Assembly: GCA_013423325.1 (NCBI GenBank)
Contig: BLJB01000038.1
Span: forward strand, 62,634 to 126,633
Source of the DNA: Usnea hakonensis
Taxonomy: Eukaryota; Ascomycota; Lecanoromycetes; Lecanorales; Parmeliaceae
Reading direction: 5' to 3'
Length of the DNA stretch: 64,000 nt
Position numbers and translations under genes: made by a program. Below are positions 34,355 to 45,117 of this stretch, in pieces (the stretch's first letter is position 1; every line of letters begins with the position of its first letter). The notes under the pieces are model-generated. The model was not told the DNA's origin. It saw nothing but the letters and a program-made list of their open reading frames with translations, and did not search any database.

Positions 34355-35677
34355 CTATCTTCTTCTGAGGCTTGCCACCAGATCATCATATGGAACAGAG
34401 GTGATTCGAATTCCTGCTTCAGCGGCTTCCAGATACATGTCCCTTGTCTGAGAAGGACAGCAAATACTCAAGAATGTTTCCTTGATGTTGAGCTGTCTCA
34501 ATGCTCGTATCGTCCTTGTCTTCATCTTCATATTGACAATGGACTCTACCATTGCTTGAAACCATGCGAAACTGTCTCCATCGGGTTCGACGAAGTTCAG
34601 AATCTCGACCGATGCCGGTAGAAATGTCGTCATGACGTCCGTAGTTAGAGGTCTGCAGTGAACAGTCGTAACGTATTTGATGGTCAAAAGTCTTAGATGC
34701 ATATAGTTCCCGAGAATTCTCCCTTGAGAGTCAAATACCACATCTTCTGAGCAGCGAATCGAGAGCTCCTCAAGCGAGCTTGATGCATGCTGCTGGAGAG
34801 TTGTCAGCATATTGGCGAACAATGGGTCATGTGCCATTGTATAGCTGTCACATTGGAAGGAACGCAGTGATTTGGTGGCCGCTATCAGTATGGATGCTGT
34901 TGCGATCGAGGATTCGCAATGGTCGAGGTTCAATTCTCGAACGTTGGAAGAATGTGGCGGCAAGTCGAAAATGATGGCTTCAGAAACTGATGCCCGTTCA
35001 TTTATATGGCGAGCGGTCAAAGAAATTACCGAGGGTAAGGCGGCGAAACAGACTGCAAGTTCCAAATGTTGGTTAGGACTGTTTCCGTAGATCGCAACAT
35101 GTTGTAATTGTGACAGGGATAGGGACCGTGGGTCTTCGACAATACCCTTCAGTATCTCGAACAAGACAGAGCGTTCATTATCCATTATCAGCTTGACGCT
35201 GGTCAAGCAGTGGAGCTGCGTGAACAGCAAGCTAAGGAGTGGATCCTCATCTCCGGCGTGAACTTTGGATATCCAGCCTTCCTTGTCTGCAGAAGGTATG
35301 TAATCGGTGTCCTTAACAGCCTTTTCAAACGCCTTCATTCTCCCATCGAGGTACCGACGATGTATGCTGTCTTCACCATCCCGCGGCTGCTCCCAACATG
35401 GGCGGCAGCCGCGGACGAATAGTTCGTTGATGTAATCAGCAGTACGAGGTTCAACCAAGATGCGATCGAGTAGCTCTGGGAGTCGATGACCTCTGAAAGG
35501 TCCATCTCCGCTGTAGACCTTTGTTAAATCTATCTTGAGCAATGGGTGCTCTTCGAGTCGTTCACCGGCTAGCTCGCGGATGAATTTGCAAGACAATGTG
35601 AAATTTTCGAAATCGCGCGGCTTGACACCGTCTAGGATCTTGTGAAGAATCTCGTTTGGGAGCTCGAGTAGAAGCAT
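34355..35677 (-). CDS. F-box protein, paralogue 4 of 4, 440 aa, single exon
   Basis: Putative SCF substrate receptor. The F-box is at residues 1-45, beginning MLLLELPNEILHKI. I chose the ATG at 35677 rather than the upstream one at 35722 because it places the LPNE motif as in the paralogues. Family landmarks are LLDRILVEPRTADYINEL near 65-82, then HAGDEDPLLSLLFTQLHCL near 140. The leucine-rich C-terminal region is diverged. The frame is intact and without introns. It lies just beyond the PPxY array. Confidence 0.85.
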   Translation of the reverse strand: MLLLELPNEILHKILDGVKPRDFENFTLSCKFIRELAGERLEEHPLLKIDLTKVYSGDGPFRGHRLPELLDRILVEPRTADYINELFVRGCRPCWEQPRDGEDSIHRRYLDGRMKAFEKAVKDTDYIPSADKEGWISKVHAGDEDPLLSLLFTQLHCLTSVKLIMDNERSVLFEILKGIVEDPRSLSLSQLQHVAIYGNSPNQHLELAVCFAALPSVISLTARHINERASVSEAIIFDLPPHSSNVRELNLDHCESSIATASILIAATKSLRSFQCDSYTMAHDPLFANMLTTLQQHASSSLEELSIRCSEDVVFDSQGRILGNYMHLRLLTIKYVTTVHCRPLTTDVMTTFLPASVEILNFVEPDGDSFAWFQAMVESIVNMKMKTRTIRALRQLNIKETFLSICCPSQTRDMYLEAAEAGIRITSVPYDDLVASLRRR

Positions 35678-38600
35678 TGTGGTCAATTGTACACGATTCG
35701 ATATTTCTGGGGCCTTCTTCAAAGGTCTGTTATTCCCTTAAGTAGCGAACCAGTGTAGACGAACGAACGTTCTCGAAGAAGCCGATCTGTGTAGAGCACC
35801 GATCTGTTGAAGCGCTAAAGTCACGCTCCAGAGGTAAGGTCAGCCAACATCTTGCTGAAGCAACTTTTAGAGGTCCGAGAAGAAGTACGTACACGTTAGT
35901 AATTGAATGAGATCGCGTACTTGTGAGTTTGGAAGTTCAGGGGCGGTTGCTGTTTGCGAAGTCCTCAGCAAAGATTGTGTAAGAGTATGGGCTCCGTCTG
36001 TGACCTCGCTGTAGGGCTTCGAAGGAGCAAAGTAATGTCTAAACTCAGCTATGCACAGAACAAAAGCATCTGCCTTGAGTAGAATAGTATACTCTGACCG
36101 TGTAAGGCTGCTTCTGGATTAAAGTCGACCCGGGTCCGCGGGGCACTTGTGCAGTAACACGGGCAAAAGACTGCTATATATTTATTTGTATTTCTGTTTC
36201 CGGGATTTCACCAAAAACCGTTCTGATTGGGATTTGATCAGCACGCATGAAATCACAGCAGTGATAAACTTCAATTTCCAAACCCCTGACCAGGATTGTC
36301 GGCAAGGACTCGATGGTTCTGGCGAAAAGAGATCACAGAGAGACAGTACCTCCATAGCAATTGCAACTTGCTTACTTTTGATATCGCCCAACTCAACCAC
36401 CTAGATCGGGCTTACAGACAACCTCGAACAGGAAGATACAGCCCCCTCCAATGTTCTCAATGAAAGTCAACGGGAGAGCAGCAGTGCTCAGACGCGTGAG
36501 AACATGTTTGGATGCTCGGCAACTATGTGGAGGAGACCTCACGAGTCTTTGTCATGCCGAATGAAAGCACGCTCATCAGGCATTGCATGCAAAGAATTGT
36601 ATGCCTGACTGCGGTATTTAAATGCCCACCTGCACAAGATGGGTCTTTTATGGGCTGAAACACCTGCAAGAGATCGAGCACATCGATACACGAAGAAATG
36701 GCAGCTCTTTGGCGGGGCTTTGATAGCGGCCAATCAGCCAGAAGTCAGAACAAGATCAGCTTCTGCAGAACCACGAATCAAGATTGCATTCGAAAGACGA
36801 GAGCTCCGGGACAACATTAAAAGATTCGAGACGTTCTACCAACAGTCACATCTCCCTCCCGTCTGCGTTCCTTCACCTCTTACGATGAACGTCTCCATCC
36901 CTCCAAACAAGAGTCCTTTCAACGGAGCGAATGAGAAGGCGGAGTGCTAGTAAGCTACAGGAGCTGACGCTTTCGGGTTTGTGTATGAACAAAAGATTCG
37001 AGCGACGTCGGCGCGAAGGGGGCTGTCCTTAGCACTGCAGCGATCCGTCGGATTATACCAAGCTACAGCAGCTATATGATTAGAACGTTCATATAAAGCA
37101 GCAGCGCGAAGAAAAGGCAGTCTGCCAGTACGATTTTCAGCATGACTCAGGCCAAAGATACCGCATGTATCTCAGGGAGGAGGATTCCAACGGTAGCATC
37201 CGGATGCCGGGTGCCGTCATGTAACATTACATGAGAACACTGCCAGTTTGAGTGAGAGAAGGTTCCACAACAACGAGTGATGAGTTAAGTCGTCGATATT
37301 CCAGATCGCGGGCGAGGAAAGCCTTGAAGAGCGGCAACAAATCATCTAAAAGGACGTCTGCCATCCCGATTTTCTATGCCAGTCTCGGTAAGCAATAGGA
37401 ATGACCGATGCTGAAAAAGGAGGGACCTCGGGTCTCTGACTTTCAACCAAGCCCAATCGCGACATACAACAAGCGAATACCCCAAAGAACAAAAGCGCAG
37501 AAGAGGAGCTTTCGCGCATCAACAATTTCGGTGCTTCGTCCAGAGCCTTTTCTGCCTCGCCTCAGCCATCCTAAAAGGGTCAATGAAATATCAAGTCTAC
37601 AATTCATTGCAAGACATCACAGTCTCACGTTTTCGACGCCTGGTTTCCGTCTCATCGTCACGGTCCTGAGCTCCGAATAGCGCTCATTGCCGAATACCAG
37701 GAGAGACTATTTCTGCGCGGACAATGAATTGGTTCAACTTTGACACCCAAAAACGTGAGCGAAAAAGAGACTCTGCTCTCAGATATTTGGAACATGGAGG
37801 CTATCAAAATGCCATGGTACGACTATACGCATAGTGATGCGAGACTATAGCGGTTGTATCGTTCAAGAGCGCGTCGGAGAACGATTAGAAGGAATTAGAC
37901 ACTAGATGTTTGTTGCTGTCGAGAATACTTGGATGACTTTATGCCGCGACTCAAAATCTCAAGGGTCTTGGGTCGAGAGAGGAGTCTGGGATGCCTGGGT
38001 TGGCGACACCGAAGAAGCTGACCAGTTCGACGTCTTTGCTGTTTGGCTTGAAGACTCCGTCAATGTCGGCCGACAGAAGAATGCATGCTCAATATGACAA
38101 CAATACTCTCTCCCTGCTCAAGCGAGTCCAACGTTTCTACTGATGAAAGGTCTGAAAGTACGAAGCTGCCAGTTGGCATCATGCTATCAATGAGGAGAAG
38201 GAAAAGCGGTGATGATCTCCTAGAATTTGGCTCTCGAGACCGGTTGAAACGGAGAAGTGTCGGCAGAATGCGAAGAAGCGGAGGTCCACGCCTTCTGTCA
38301 CAAAGATACAAAGTGGGACTCTTTCTGGTTAGATACTCTAAGTATGTGATGGCTTGCTTGGAAACGCCCAGTGTTCCCGTCGAGAGCAGCTTGAAGCATG
38401 GCAACTGCTCCAATCTACATTGAGGAATCTTTAGGGACCGCTCAGGGAAGCCTTGCACTTTGTCGTGGTCTTGAAGCGGTCGTGCCACTCGTATAGTCAG
38501 GATATCTGGATACAAGGCCCGAAGCCTTTGATGTTGACTGTTTCGAGCTATTGAGACATAGTTGACTAACGTGTTCCTCGAGCTTCGTCTTCCAGATCCA

Positions 38601-39125
38601 AGTGTGAGATGCTAGCGGGGGTGAAGTGTATCCGTAGCCACTGGTATTTGTTATGCTTGCTAAGGACAAAGTCACTTGTGCGCTGGCAGACTAGCCTCGA
38701 AATTTCGCATTGTCAGACAAGACCATATACCATTTTATCTTCTTACGCCGAGCCCCAATAGAGGTCGATTCATATTGGACATTTTTCCAACTCAGTGCAG
38801 CCCCATCTGGTCCAATTCGGCGGTGTCCAACTCCGGAAAGGCCATAGAAGGTGATCAAGTGCATGTGACTTCTCAAGTTATAGAGTTGTACAGACCACTT
38901 CGTCCACTTGTGTTTACATTAAAGCCTGCTGGATGCAAGAATCCTCACCCTTAGTGCCGGGCTTGGCACGCCGAATCTCCGGTTTCCGAGGGCTTCCTCG
39001 GTTTCCGAAATACGTCACTGCTAGCTTCTTACTCTTAAGGATTCTTACTTTAAAGGCAGATACTCCATGTTGCTCAATCCTATCGTCATTCCTTCAGGTC
39101 CACTCCCAAGCAGTCACTATCCAAC
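35678..39125. other. 3.4 kb without an intact gene; possible decayed F-box/LRR remnant near 37900-38680
   Basis: On the minus strand 38675-38060, two frames in series are leucine-rich and include FLLLIDSMMPTGSFVLSDLSS-like sequence (about 38150-38215), faintly resembling the LIDMLP block of the F-box paralogue at 21078. There is no F-box itself and several stops, so this is only a suspicion. The rest (36000-37900) contains short overlapping frames, none with a domain. The last few hundred bases are the 5' flank of the alcohol dehydrogenase gene. Confidence 0.35.
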
Positions 39126-40259
39126 ATGACACAGTCAAAACCCCTATCTGGTCTATGGAAGCCAACCCCCCTCGAACGCATGTACTATGGCTCCTCTTCA
39201 GTTCACGACAACCTTGTCTCCTGCCTGCCGTCCCCCTCTTCCTCCAAAGCGTTTATCATCACTGGCTCCTCACTCGCCTCCAAGACGCCCCTCATCCAGC
39301 AAGTCGAGAAGCTCCTGGGCACGAAACATCATGCAGGCACCTTCACCAGCATTGGACAGCATGCTCCAGTAGCTGAGTTGGACAAGGCAACAGATGCGGT
39401 GCAGAAAGATCCCTCGATCGATACAATCATCAGCATCGGAGGTGGCAGTCCCATCGACTCTGCCAAGGCCATCTCTTACAGAAACCACGAAAAATCCAAC
39501 AAGTACCTCTATCACATCGCCATCCCTACGACCCTGAGCGCTGCAGAGTGTACGATGTTTGCGGCATACACGGATGCGGATGGAAAAAAGACTGGCGTTG
39601 GACGACCTGAGCTGGGACCAGATGTCATCATCTACGATTCGAAATTTGCCCTGGAGACCCCGCAAAAATTGTGGCTTTCTACAGCTATACGAGCGCTAGA
39701 CCACGCGGTGGAACTTCTATATCACCCAAATGGTACCGAGGCTCCTGCGAAACCATTGATCCTGAGCGCGATTGATGGACTTTTCACGTACCTTCCAAAA
39801 TCAAAGGCGGAGCCAAAGAATGAAGACTACATAACAAGGCTACAACTGGCATCGTTCAGCTCATTATTTTCCATAGGGCTTACTCCGGGGGCTGGTGTCG
39901 GTCTCAGTCATACAATAGGCTATGCTCTGGGGTCGCCATACGACATACCCCACGGCATTACCTCTTGCATCACACTGCCTGGTGTTGTACGGCTCAAAGC
40001 TCAAAGTTCAGAAAATGCAGCCCAGATCGCTAGAGCTCTGCCATTTATGGGGCGGAGCAAGACCGGAGATGACAAAAAAGATGCTCTCGAGGTAGCCAAT
40101 GCCATCGAACAGCTGGTGAAGGATCTAGGACTAGAGACTAGACTCAAGGACTACAATGTGGGTAGTGACCAGGTGACGGTAGTGGCCAGGACGGCAACCA
40201 AAATGGATTCAGGGCCATTATATGATGGTGTGGTGAAGATTGTAGAGAGTAAGCTCTAG
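39126..40259 (+). CDS. Iron-containing alcohol dehydrogenase / maleylacetate reductase-like, 377 aa, single exon
   Basis: NAD(P)-dependent oxidoreductase of the Fe-ADH family (group III dehydrogenases), which reduce aldehydes or maleylacetate. The nucleotide-binding motif GGGSPIDSAKA is at residues 105-115 and PTTLSAAE at 134-141. Metal-site histidines are candidates at H193 (RALDHAVE), H262 (GLSHTIGYALG) and H276 (DIPHGITS). Length and motif order are normal for the family. Ala/Leu rather than Asp in the first metal-site context is closer to maleylacetate reductases than to FucO-type enzymes, so an aromatic-degradation role is possible but not proven. The start is the first ATG. No signal peptide, so probably cytosolic. 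Confidence 0.9.
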   Translation: MTQSKPLSGLWKPTPLERMYYGSSSVHDNLVSCLPSPSSSKAFIITGSSLASKTPLIQQVEKLLGTKHHAGTFTSIGQHAPVAELDKATDAVQKDPSIDTIISIGGGSPIDSAKAISYRNHEKSNKYLYHIAIPTTLSAAECTMFAAYTDADGKKTGVGRPELGPDVIIYDSKFALETPQKLWLSTAIRALDHAVELLYHPNGTEAPAKPLILSAIDGLFTYLPKSKAEPKNEDYITRLQLASFSSLFSIGLTPGAGVGLSHTIGYALGSPYDIPHGITSCITLPGVVRLKAQSSENAAQIARALPFMGRSKTGDDKKDALEVANAIEQLVKDLGLETRLKDYNVGSDQVTVVARTATKMDSGPLYDGVVKIVESKL

Positions 40260-41208
40260 ATACGAGAAAACTGCAAGCCAGAAGTTGAAATGCCAGCTTT
40301 TTTGGGGCTGGTGCATCTACGCCTCAGCCAATGCTTCCTAAATGAGTCGGTGATCTGATCCTCCCCGTAAACGATGCAACGGTATTAAGTAATCTACCTT
40401 AGGGATATGCTTCATAGGGCAGAAGGCTTCTCAGCGCGGCCGTAGAGTAACATCAACGGCTGACTACTTTATGGCAAGGATATCTTGTGCAATCCACACC
40501 AAATGAAAAATGGCGGCTACGAACTCACTTTACAACAGACAACAATATATTCAGTAGTAGACGAAAGAACAAATCGCAAGAAGCCATTCTCGATTGGAAC
40601 GAAATCTGCTTATGTGTTTCGTTTCAAGGTGGGATCTTGCGGTTGGAGAGAAGACGACACATTTGAATACACTAATTGAAGACAATCATCTTAATAGCGC
40701 AATATCAAAGACCGATGTTACATTACTCTATATGCAAGTCGTAGTATACGGTAATCCAGCGGCCTGAGTCGAAATGGTGGAAATGAAGCCCGTGTGGCGC
40801 ACATGTGGCACAGCTTCACTGCCTCCGCAACAATTCCTTTTTTCAAGAGAAGAAGCAATTTCCGGCTTTCGATTATTTTCATATACCTCTGATTTATCAT
40901 TTATCACTTCACATATCTTGAGCTCGCACTTGACTTTGCCGTGGCGCAGAAGTCGACGTCTACAACGTGTGTATGTCCCTCTACCTACTCTAACCGAGCC
41001 AGCATCGATTTTACTTTGGAGCTATACAACCGTAGCACGCGACGAAGCAAGACGGACCGACCCTCAAACGCCTTTTCGCCTCTTTTCTATTAGTGGAACC
41101 TTTCCAACCTCCTCTTTTACTACTACGTACACTTGTTCTCCGTATCCACTATCGAGAGTGCGAGGCCAAGCGCGGCCTTCCGACCAACACATCAAACATT
41201 GGATAAGT
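40260..41208. other. Intergenic region
   Basis: This lies between the dehydrogenase stop and the transcription-factor start. An open frame at 40774-41568 reads through the regulator's first exon and intron and is not a separate gene. Otherwise it presumably holds promoter and 5' UTR of the regulator. Confidence 0.5.
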
Positions 41209-42975
41209 ATGGTTGGAATACCCGGTAGTTCAAAAGGCTGCACCACTTGCAAACGACGGAAAGTACGCGTAAGTATCATTAAGCGAGCCTCCCAACCTTC
41301 CAACTCTCTCGCTCGGTCCCATAGGACCAACGCGCTGAGTCAAAGTGCATTAGTGCGATCTTCAAACTCCATATTGCGCCCGTTGTACAAACACCGGAAG
41401 AAAGTGCGAGGGTTATATCAAGCGCCAAAAAATCGTCCAGACTCCTGTCGAACAGACTACCGATACTCGTATGGTCTTCCAGCCAAACGGCACCAACGCA
41501 TTCGGCAATCAGATCATCTCTCTTTTCTGGGAGAGGTACATTCCCACAACGGACGAGAGCATTTGTAATGGCTCGCCCTGCGCTTGGCTTCAGCATGTTA
41601 TATCTGCTCCCAGCGCGCCGAATACAGAAGTCTTGCAATCATCGCTGAAGGCATTGGCGATTACCAGGTTGGCCCGAATGAACCAAGACGACACGTTAGC
41701 TTTACAGGGACAATCGTACAACATACGTGCCTTGCAGCAGCTGCAGAAAGCTCTCAAATCTGATGATGCTGTGGGACGAGATGAAACCTTGGCGGCGGGT
41801 TACGTCCTGGCGCTTCATGAGGTGTGTTGAAGCTAGCCTAAAATAGCTGTTGCGAAATACTAACATCGCAAAGCTTTTCGAATCCGAATCGCTTGTGACG
41901 TCCATGGAAGCATGGAGGAAACACATGACTGGTTTAGAAGCCCTCGTGTCGGTGCGAGGCCCTCAAAAACATCGCTCGGGATTTGGGCGAGCACTCTTGG
42001 AGGAATTTCGCGCCTCATTGGTAAGTCAAGCAATCAGGTCGAGTGAGAGTAAAGACTAAGGCGTGTCGCAAGATGATCTCATGCCTACAAGATCGCAGAA
42101 CATCGGCTCTCACCACGGCAAAATGGCTAGCCCGAGACTGGGACGAGACATCCAACAGCCTGCATCCAACAGTATACGACAAAGGGCTAGTCCTGGCGTC
42201 CCTGTTAGAGGAAATAGACAAAGCAAACCTCCCATCCGCTAACGACTCAACCCTCTTCTACTTCCTCCAGCGCTGCCTCGGCATGGACACCGACCTCGAC
42301 ATTTGGTATGAAGAATTCACCATCCGGACCCCTTCTTCCTCCTACTGGCCAACACCCATAGTCGTCCGCTCCGACTCCCCCGGCGCGACTCCCGGCCCAA
42401 GAGGACAACCTCGGCTCTCCTTCGCAAACCTCTCCATGGCCAGCACAACCCTCACCTTCTGGGCCCTCAAAATAGTAATCAGCACCACAATACAAGACGC
42501 ATGCTCCACCATCCTCACCTCCGCCTCCCGCAGACAGAGCACCGCATCCGCCCCCTCCCTCCCCACAACCGCCCCCAATCCCTCTCCCGAAACGGACGAC
42601 CCCGACTCGGCCACCAGCCCCGACGAAGTGACCGCCAAAGCGCAACGGCTCTCAGAGCAATACAACTGGGACCAACGCCGCGGATTCGCAACCTGCATAA
42701 TCCGCTCCATGCCCTACTGCCTGAACTTCAACATGGGCCTGCTAGGCCCGCAGCGGGTCTTTTTCGCCCTGCGCACGGCGCTCGCCATGCTGAGGAGCAA
42801 CCCGAGTCCGGAGCAGAAATGGGTCAAATCGCACCACAAGAAACTGGACGAGAGGTACGTAGCACTAGTGGCAGGTATAAAGAGTCTCGGTAACAAATTG
42901 GCTAGTATCACCTTGTCGACAAATTCCTTTTGGCATCCGAGCATGAGCTTCAGGCCCGTAGGCCGCTACGTATAG
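41209..42975 (+). CDS. Zn2Cys6 transcription factor, about 525 aa, 4 exons
   Basis: Nuclear DNA-binding regulator. Exons: 41209-41268, 41354-41821, 41874-42020 and 42073-42975 (the last may begin at 42061, adding four codons). The binuclear zinc cluster is split by intron 1. CTTCKRRKVR in exon 1 joins CDLQTPYCARCTNTGRKC in exon 2, giving C-x2-C-x6-C-x6-C-x2-C-x6-C at residues about 11-38. The MVGIPGSSKGC opening is typical of the family. The rest resembles the fungal-specific middle region without a distinct motif, with a Ser/Pro-rich stretch near 370-420. A 51-bp in-frame GT-AG segment at about 42856-42906 could be a fourth intron. Its neighbours suggest no specific pathway. Confidence 0.85.
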
Positions 42976-45117
42976 AGCCGCCACATCGAACCTGTCGTGC
43001 CTCCAACCCCCCCCTCCCCAACACCAGCAGCACTCCATCTCATCTACTCTCGGGGGAAAAAAAACGAAAGGTATATCCCACCCCACACACACTCCATCCC
43101 AGGACCCCCACTAACAACGCACCAGGAAACCCCCAAACCCCCGCTCTCTCAACCCGCACCACTCCCCGCTTTAACAACGCCCAACATATATACAAAGAAA
43201 ATCAAGAAAGTAAAACAATCCATCCACCCCTCCACCCATCAATCCAACTCCCTATAAAAAAAAACCATCTACACACACCACCACAATCCCCCCAAAAAGT
43301 TCCACTTCTCATAACCTACATCAAAAATCTCAAACATCACATCACATCAGCGCAGCCCTATACGATCTACAAACCCTTATCCCCCTCAGCCCCACTCCCC
43401 AACCAATCCACCCCCCTCACACGCAAAATCGGGCATCACAAACCCTCCCTATCTAACCCCCCCCCCCCTCAAACCCCATCCCTCAAAAAACCCCCTCCCT
43501 CCCCCTCCCTCTCCCCACTCCCTCCTCCAAGACCACGGCCGCTCCTTCTCTCCTCCCTCTCTCTCTCTCTCTCTCCCCCCCCCCTCAACACAACGCATCC
43601 ATCATATCACAACCCTACCATAAAATCCCCCAGCAACGCCATGACGCCATTTCTATATCCCCACCCCACCCCACCCCATCCCACTCCATCACCCTCCAAT
43701 CCTATCCCACCCCATCACCCCATCACACACTCCAATCCCCTCCCCATCACACTCCAATCCCCTCCCCTCTCCTATCCAAACAAGGGAAGGAAGGGAAGGG
43801 GTTTTCAGCTCAAGGGAGTAGAGAAGAGTAGAGGAGAGTAGAGGAGAGGAGATGGGGTAGGGTTGAAGAGATGAGATGGGATGAGATTGGGGCCAAATGG
43901 AGGAAGGAAGGGGAGGGGAGGAAGGAAGGAAGGAGGGTGTCGGGTGGTGGGGAGGGTATAGGAGGGGAGGGTGAAATGTATATATGGGGTTGGCGTTGGG
44001 AATGGGGATGGAGATGGGGATGGGGATGGGATGAGGAAGCGAGGGTGTTCTGGATGTGAGGTAAGGTAAGGTAGGTAGGTTGCAGATCCAACACCAACAC
44101 CAACCCGACCCCTCGGACCTTGACCGAAAAAAAAAATAAAAAACAAAGATCCCTTCCCTTCCCTTCCCTTCCCCGCATTCCGCCTCGCTAGTCTAGGTAG
44201 CTTCCGTGCGAATTTTCCCTTCTACTGCCCCACTTTCCAAGGTACTTAGCATTTGACATTTCGGGCCTATACGAGGAGGGGAGGATGCCGGAGGCGAGAG
44301 ATACTGTACAAGAGAGATGTATACAAGATCTCAGTACGGAACATTCAAGGCAAGGCAGTGTTGAAGAAAGAGCATGTATCCATGGGATTGAGAAAGAAGT
44401 CTGGCTCAGCAGTGTCTTTGGTCGAGGTGAGGAATCTGAAGGAAGGGATTTTGGTGAGCAGGTACGCTCGGGAGGACTCCTCCTCGGGCTTGAGACGCTG
44501 ATCTCCATGCGGGGTAAAGGTGGGCATTCTCCAACCCCGCGTTTTGCGCGGAATGATTAGCCGTATCATGCATCGACATACATATGCTCTTTCCAATCCC
44601 CATACCTTAGCGTGACCCATTTACCTCCTTGTCCAAGCTCACGGATCCCGAACCGATCATCGCAAGCATACTGCCCTCGTCAGCATACCCTTGTGGTCTA
44701 ATCGAAGATGAAGCTGCCAACCATCCATCCCAGCTCTCCCCACCCAACCCGGCCTCGCAGACGGAAGCCTCTCATTAAACATCTTCTCACCTTTCCTGAG
44801 TTGAAATTTGAGGTGCATGCCCCTTGACTGTCTTTGATTACTGAAGGTCAATCAACTCAGAGAACCCCGCCAGATCGAGATCCCGCACTCCAACATGTAT
44901 GCTCTTTGGACTCATTGGACCAATTCTAGCGGACCAAGCTTCGCGGGGTTGCTCGGAGCTTACGCAGGCGTTCATACCTCCCCAATCCCATACCGCCGAA
45001 GGTGGGGTTTCTCAGTTATGTTAAAGTCCCTTTCAGACTTGCTGCTTTCACTCAAAAAAAATGGGCAGCACATTCCTTGAGACCTTCCAACGCCATTGCT
45101 GAGCACCATCATCCATC
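42976..45117. other. Long intergenic region with C-rich then G-rich low complexity
   Basis: About 42990-43780 is strongly C-rich on the plus strand (CCACCCC and CCATCAC repeats, a CT microsatellite at about 43550-43575). About 43790-44090 flips to G-rich (GGAGAGTAGA, GGGATGG), and a CCCTTCCCTT run follows at about 44150-44175. The long frames through this DNA are compositional. About 44250-45117 has no supportable gene and is likely the promoter region of the alcohol oxidase. Confidence 0.6.

Noticed and set aside
40774..41568. 264-codon frame overlapping the start of the transcription factor
   Set aside because: It reads through the regulator's first exon and intron in the wrong frame; the spliced zinc cluster is decisive.
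42930..44178. 303-codon plus-strand frame and several minus-strand proline/serine frames
   Set aside because: They lie in C-rich or G-rich low-complexity DNA and begin inside the end of the Zn2Cys6 gene. No coding signature.
44895..45080. 61-codon frame just upstream of the alcohol oxidase
   Set aside because: No homology, and it sits in the likely promoter/5' UTR.
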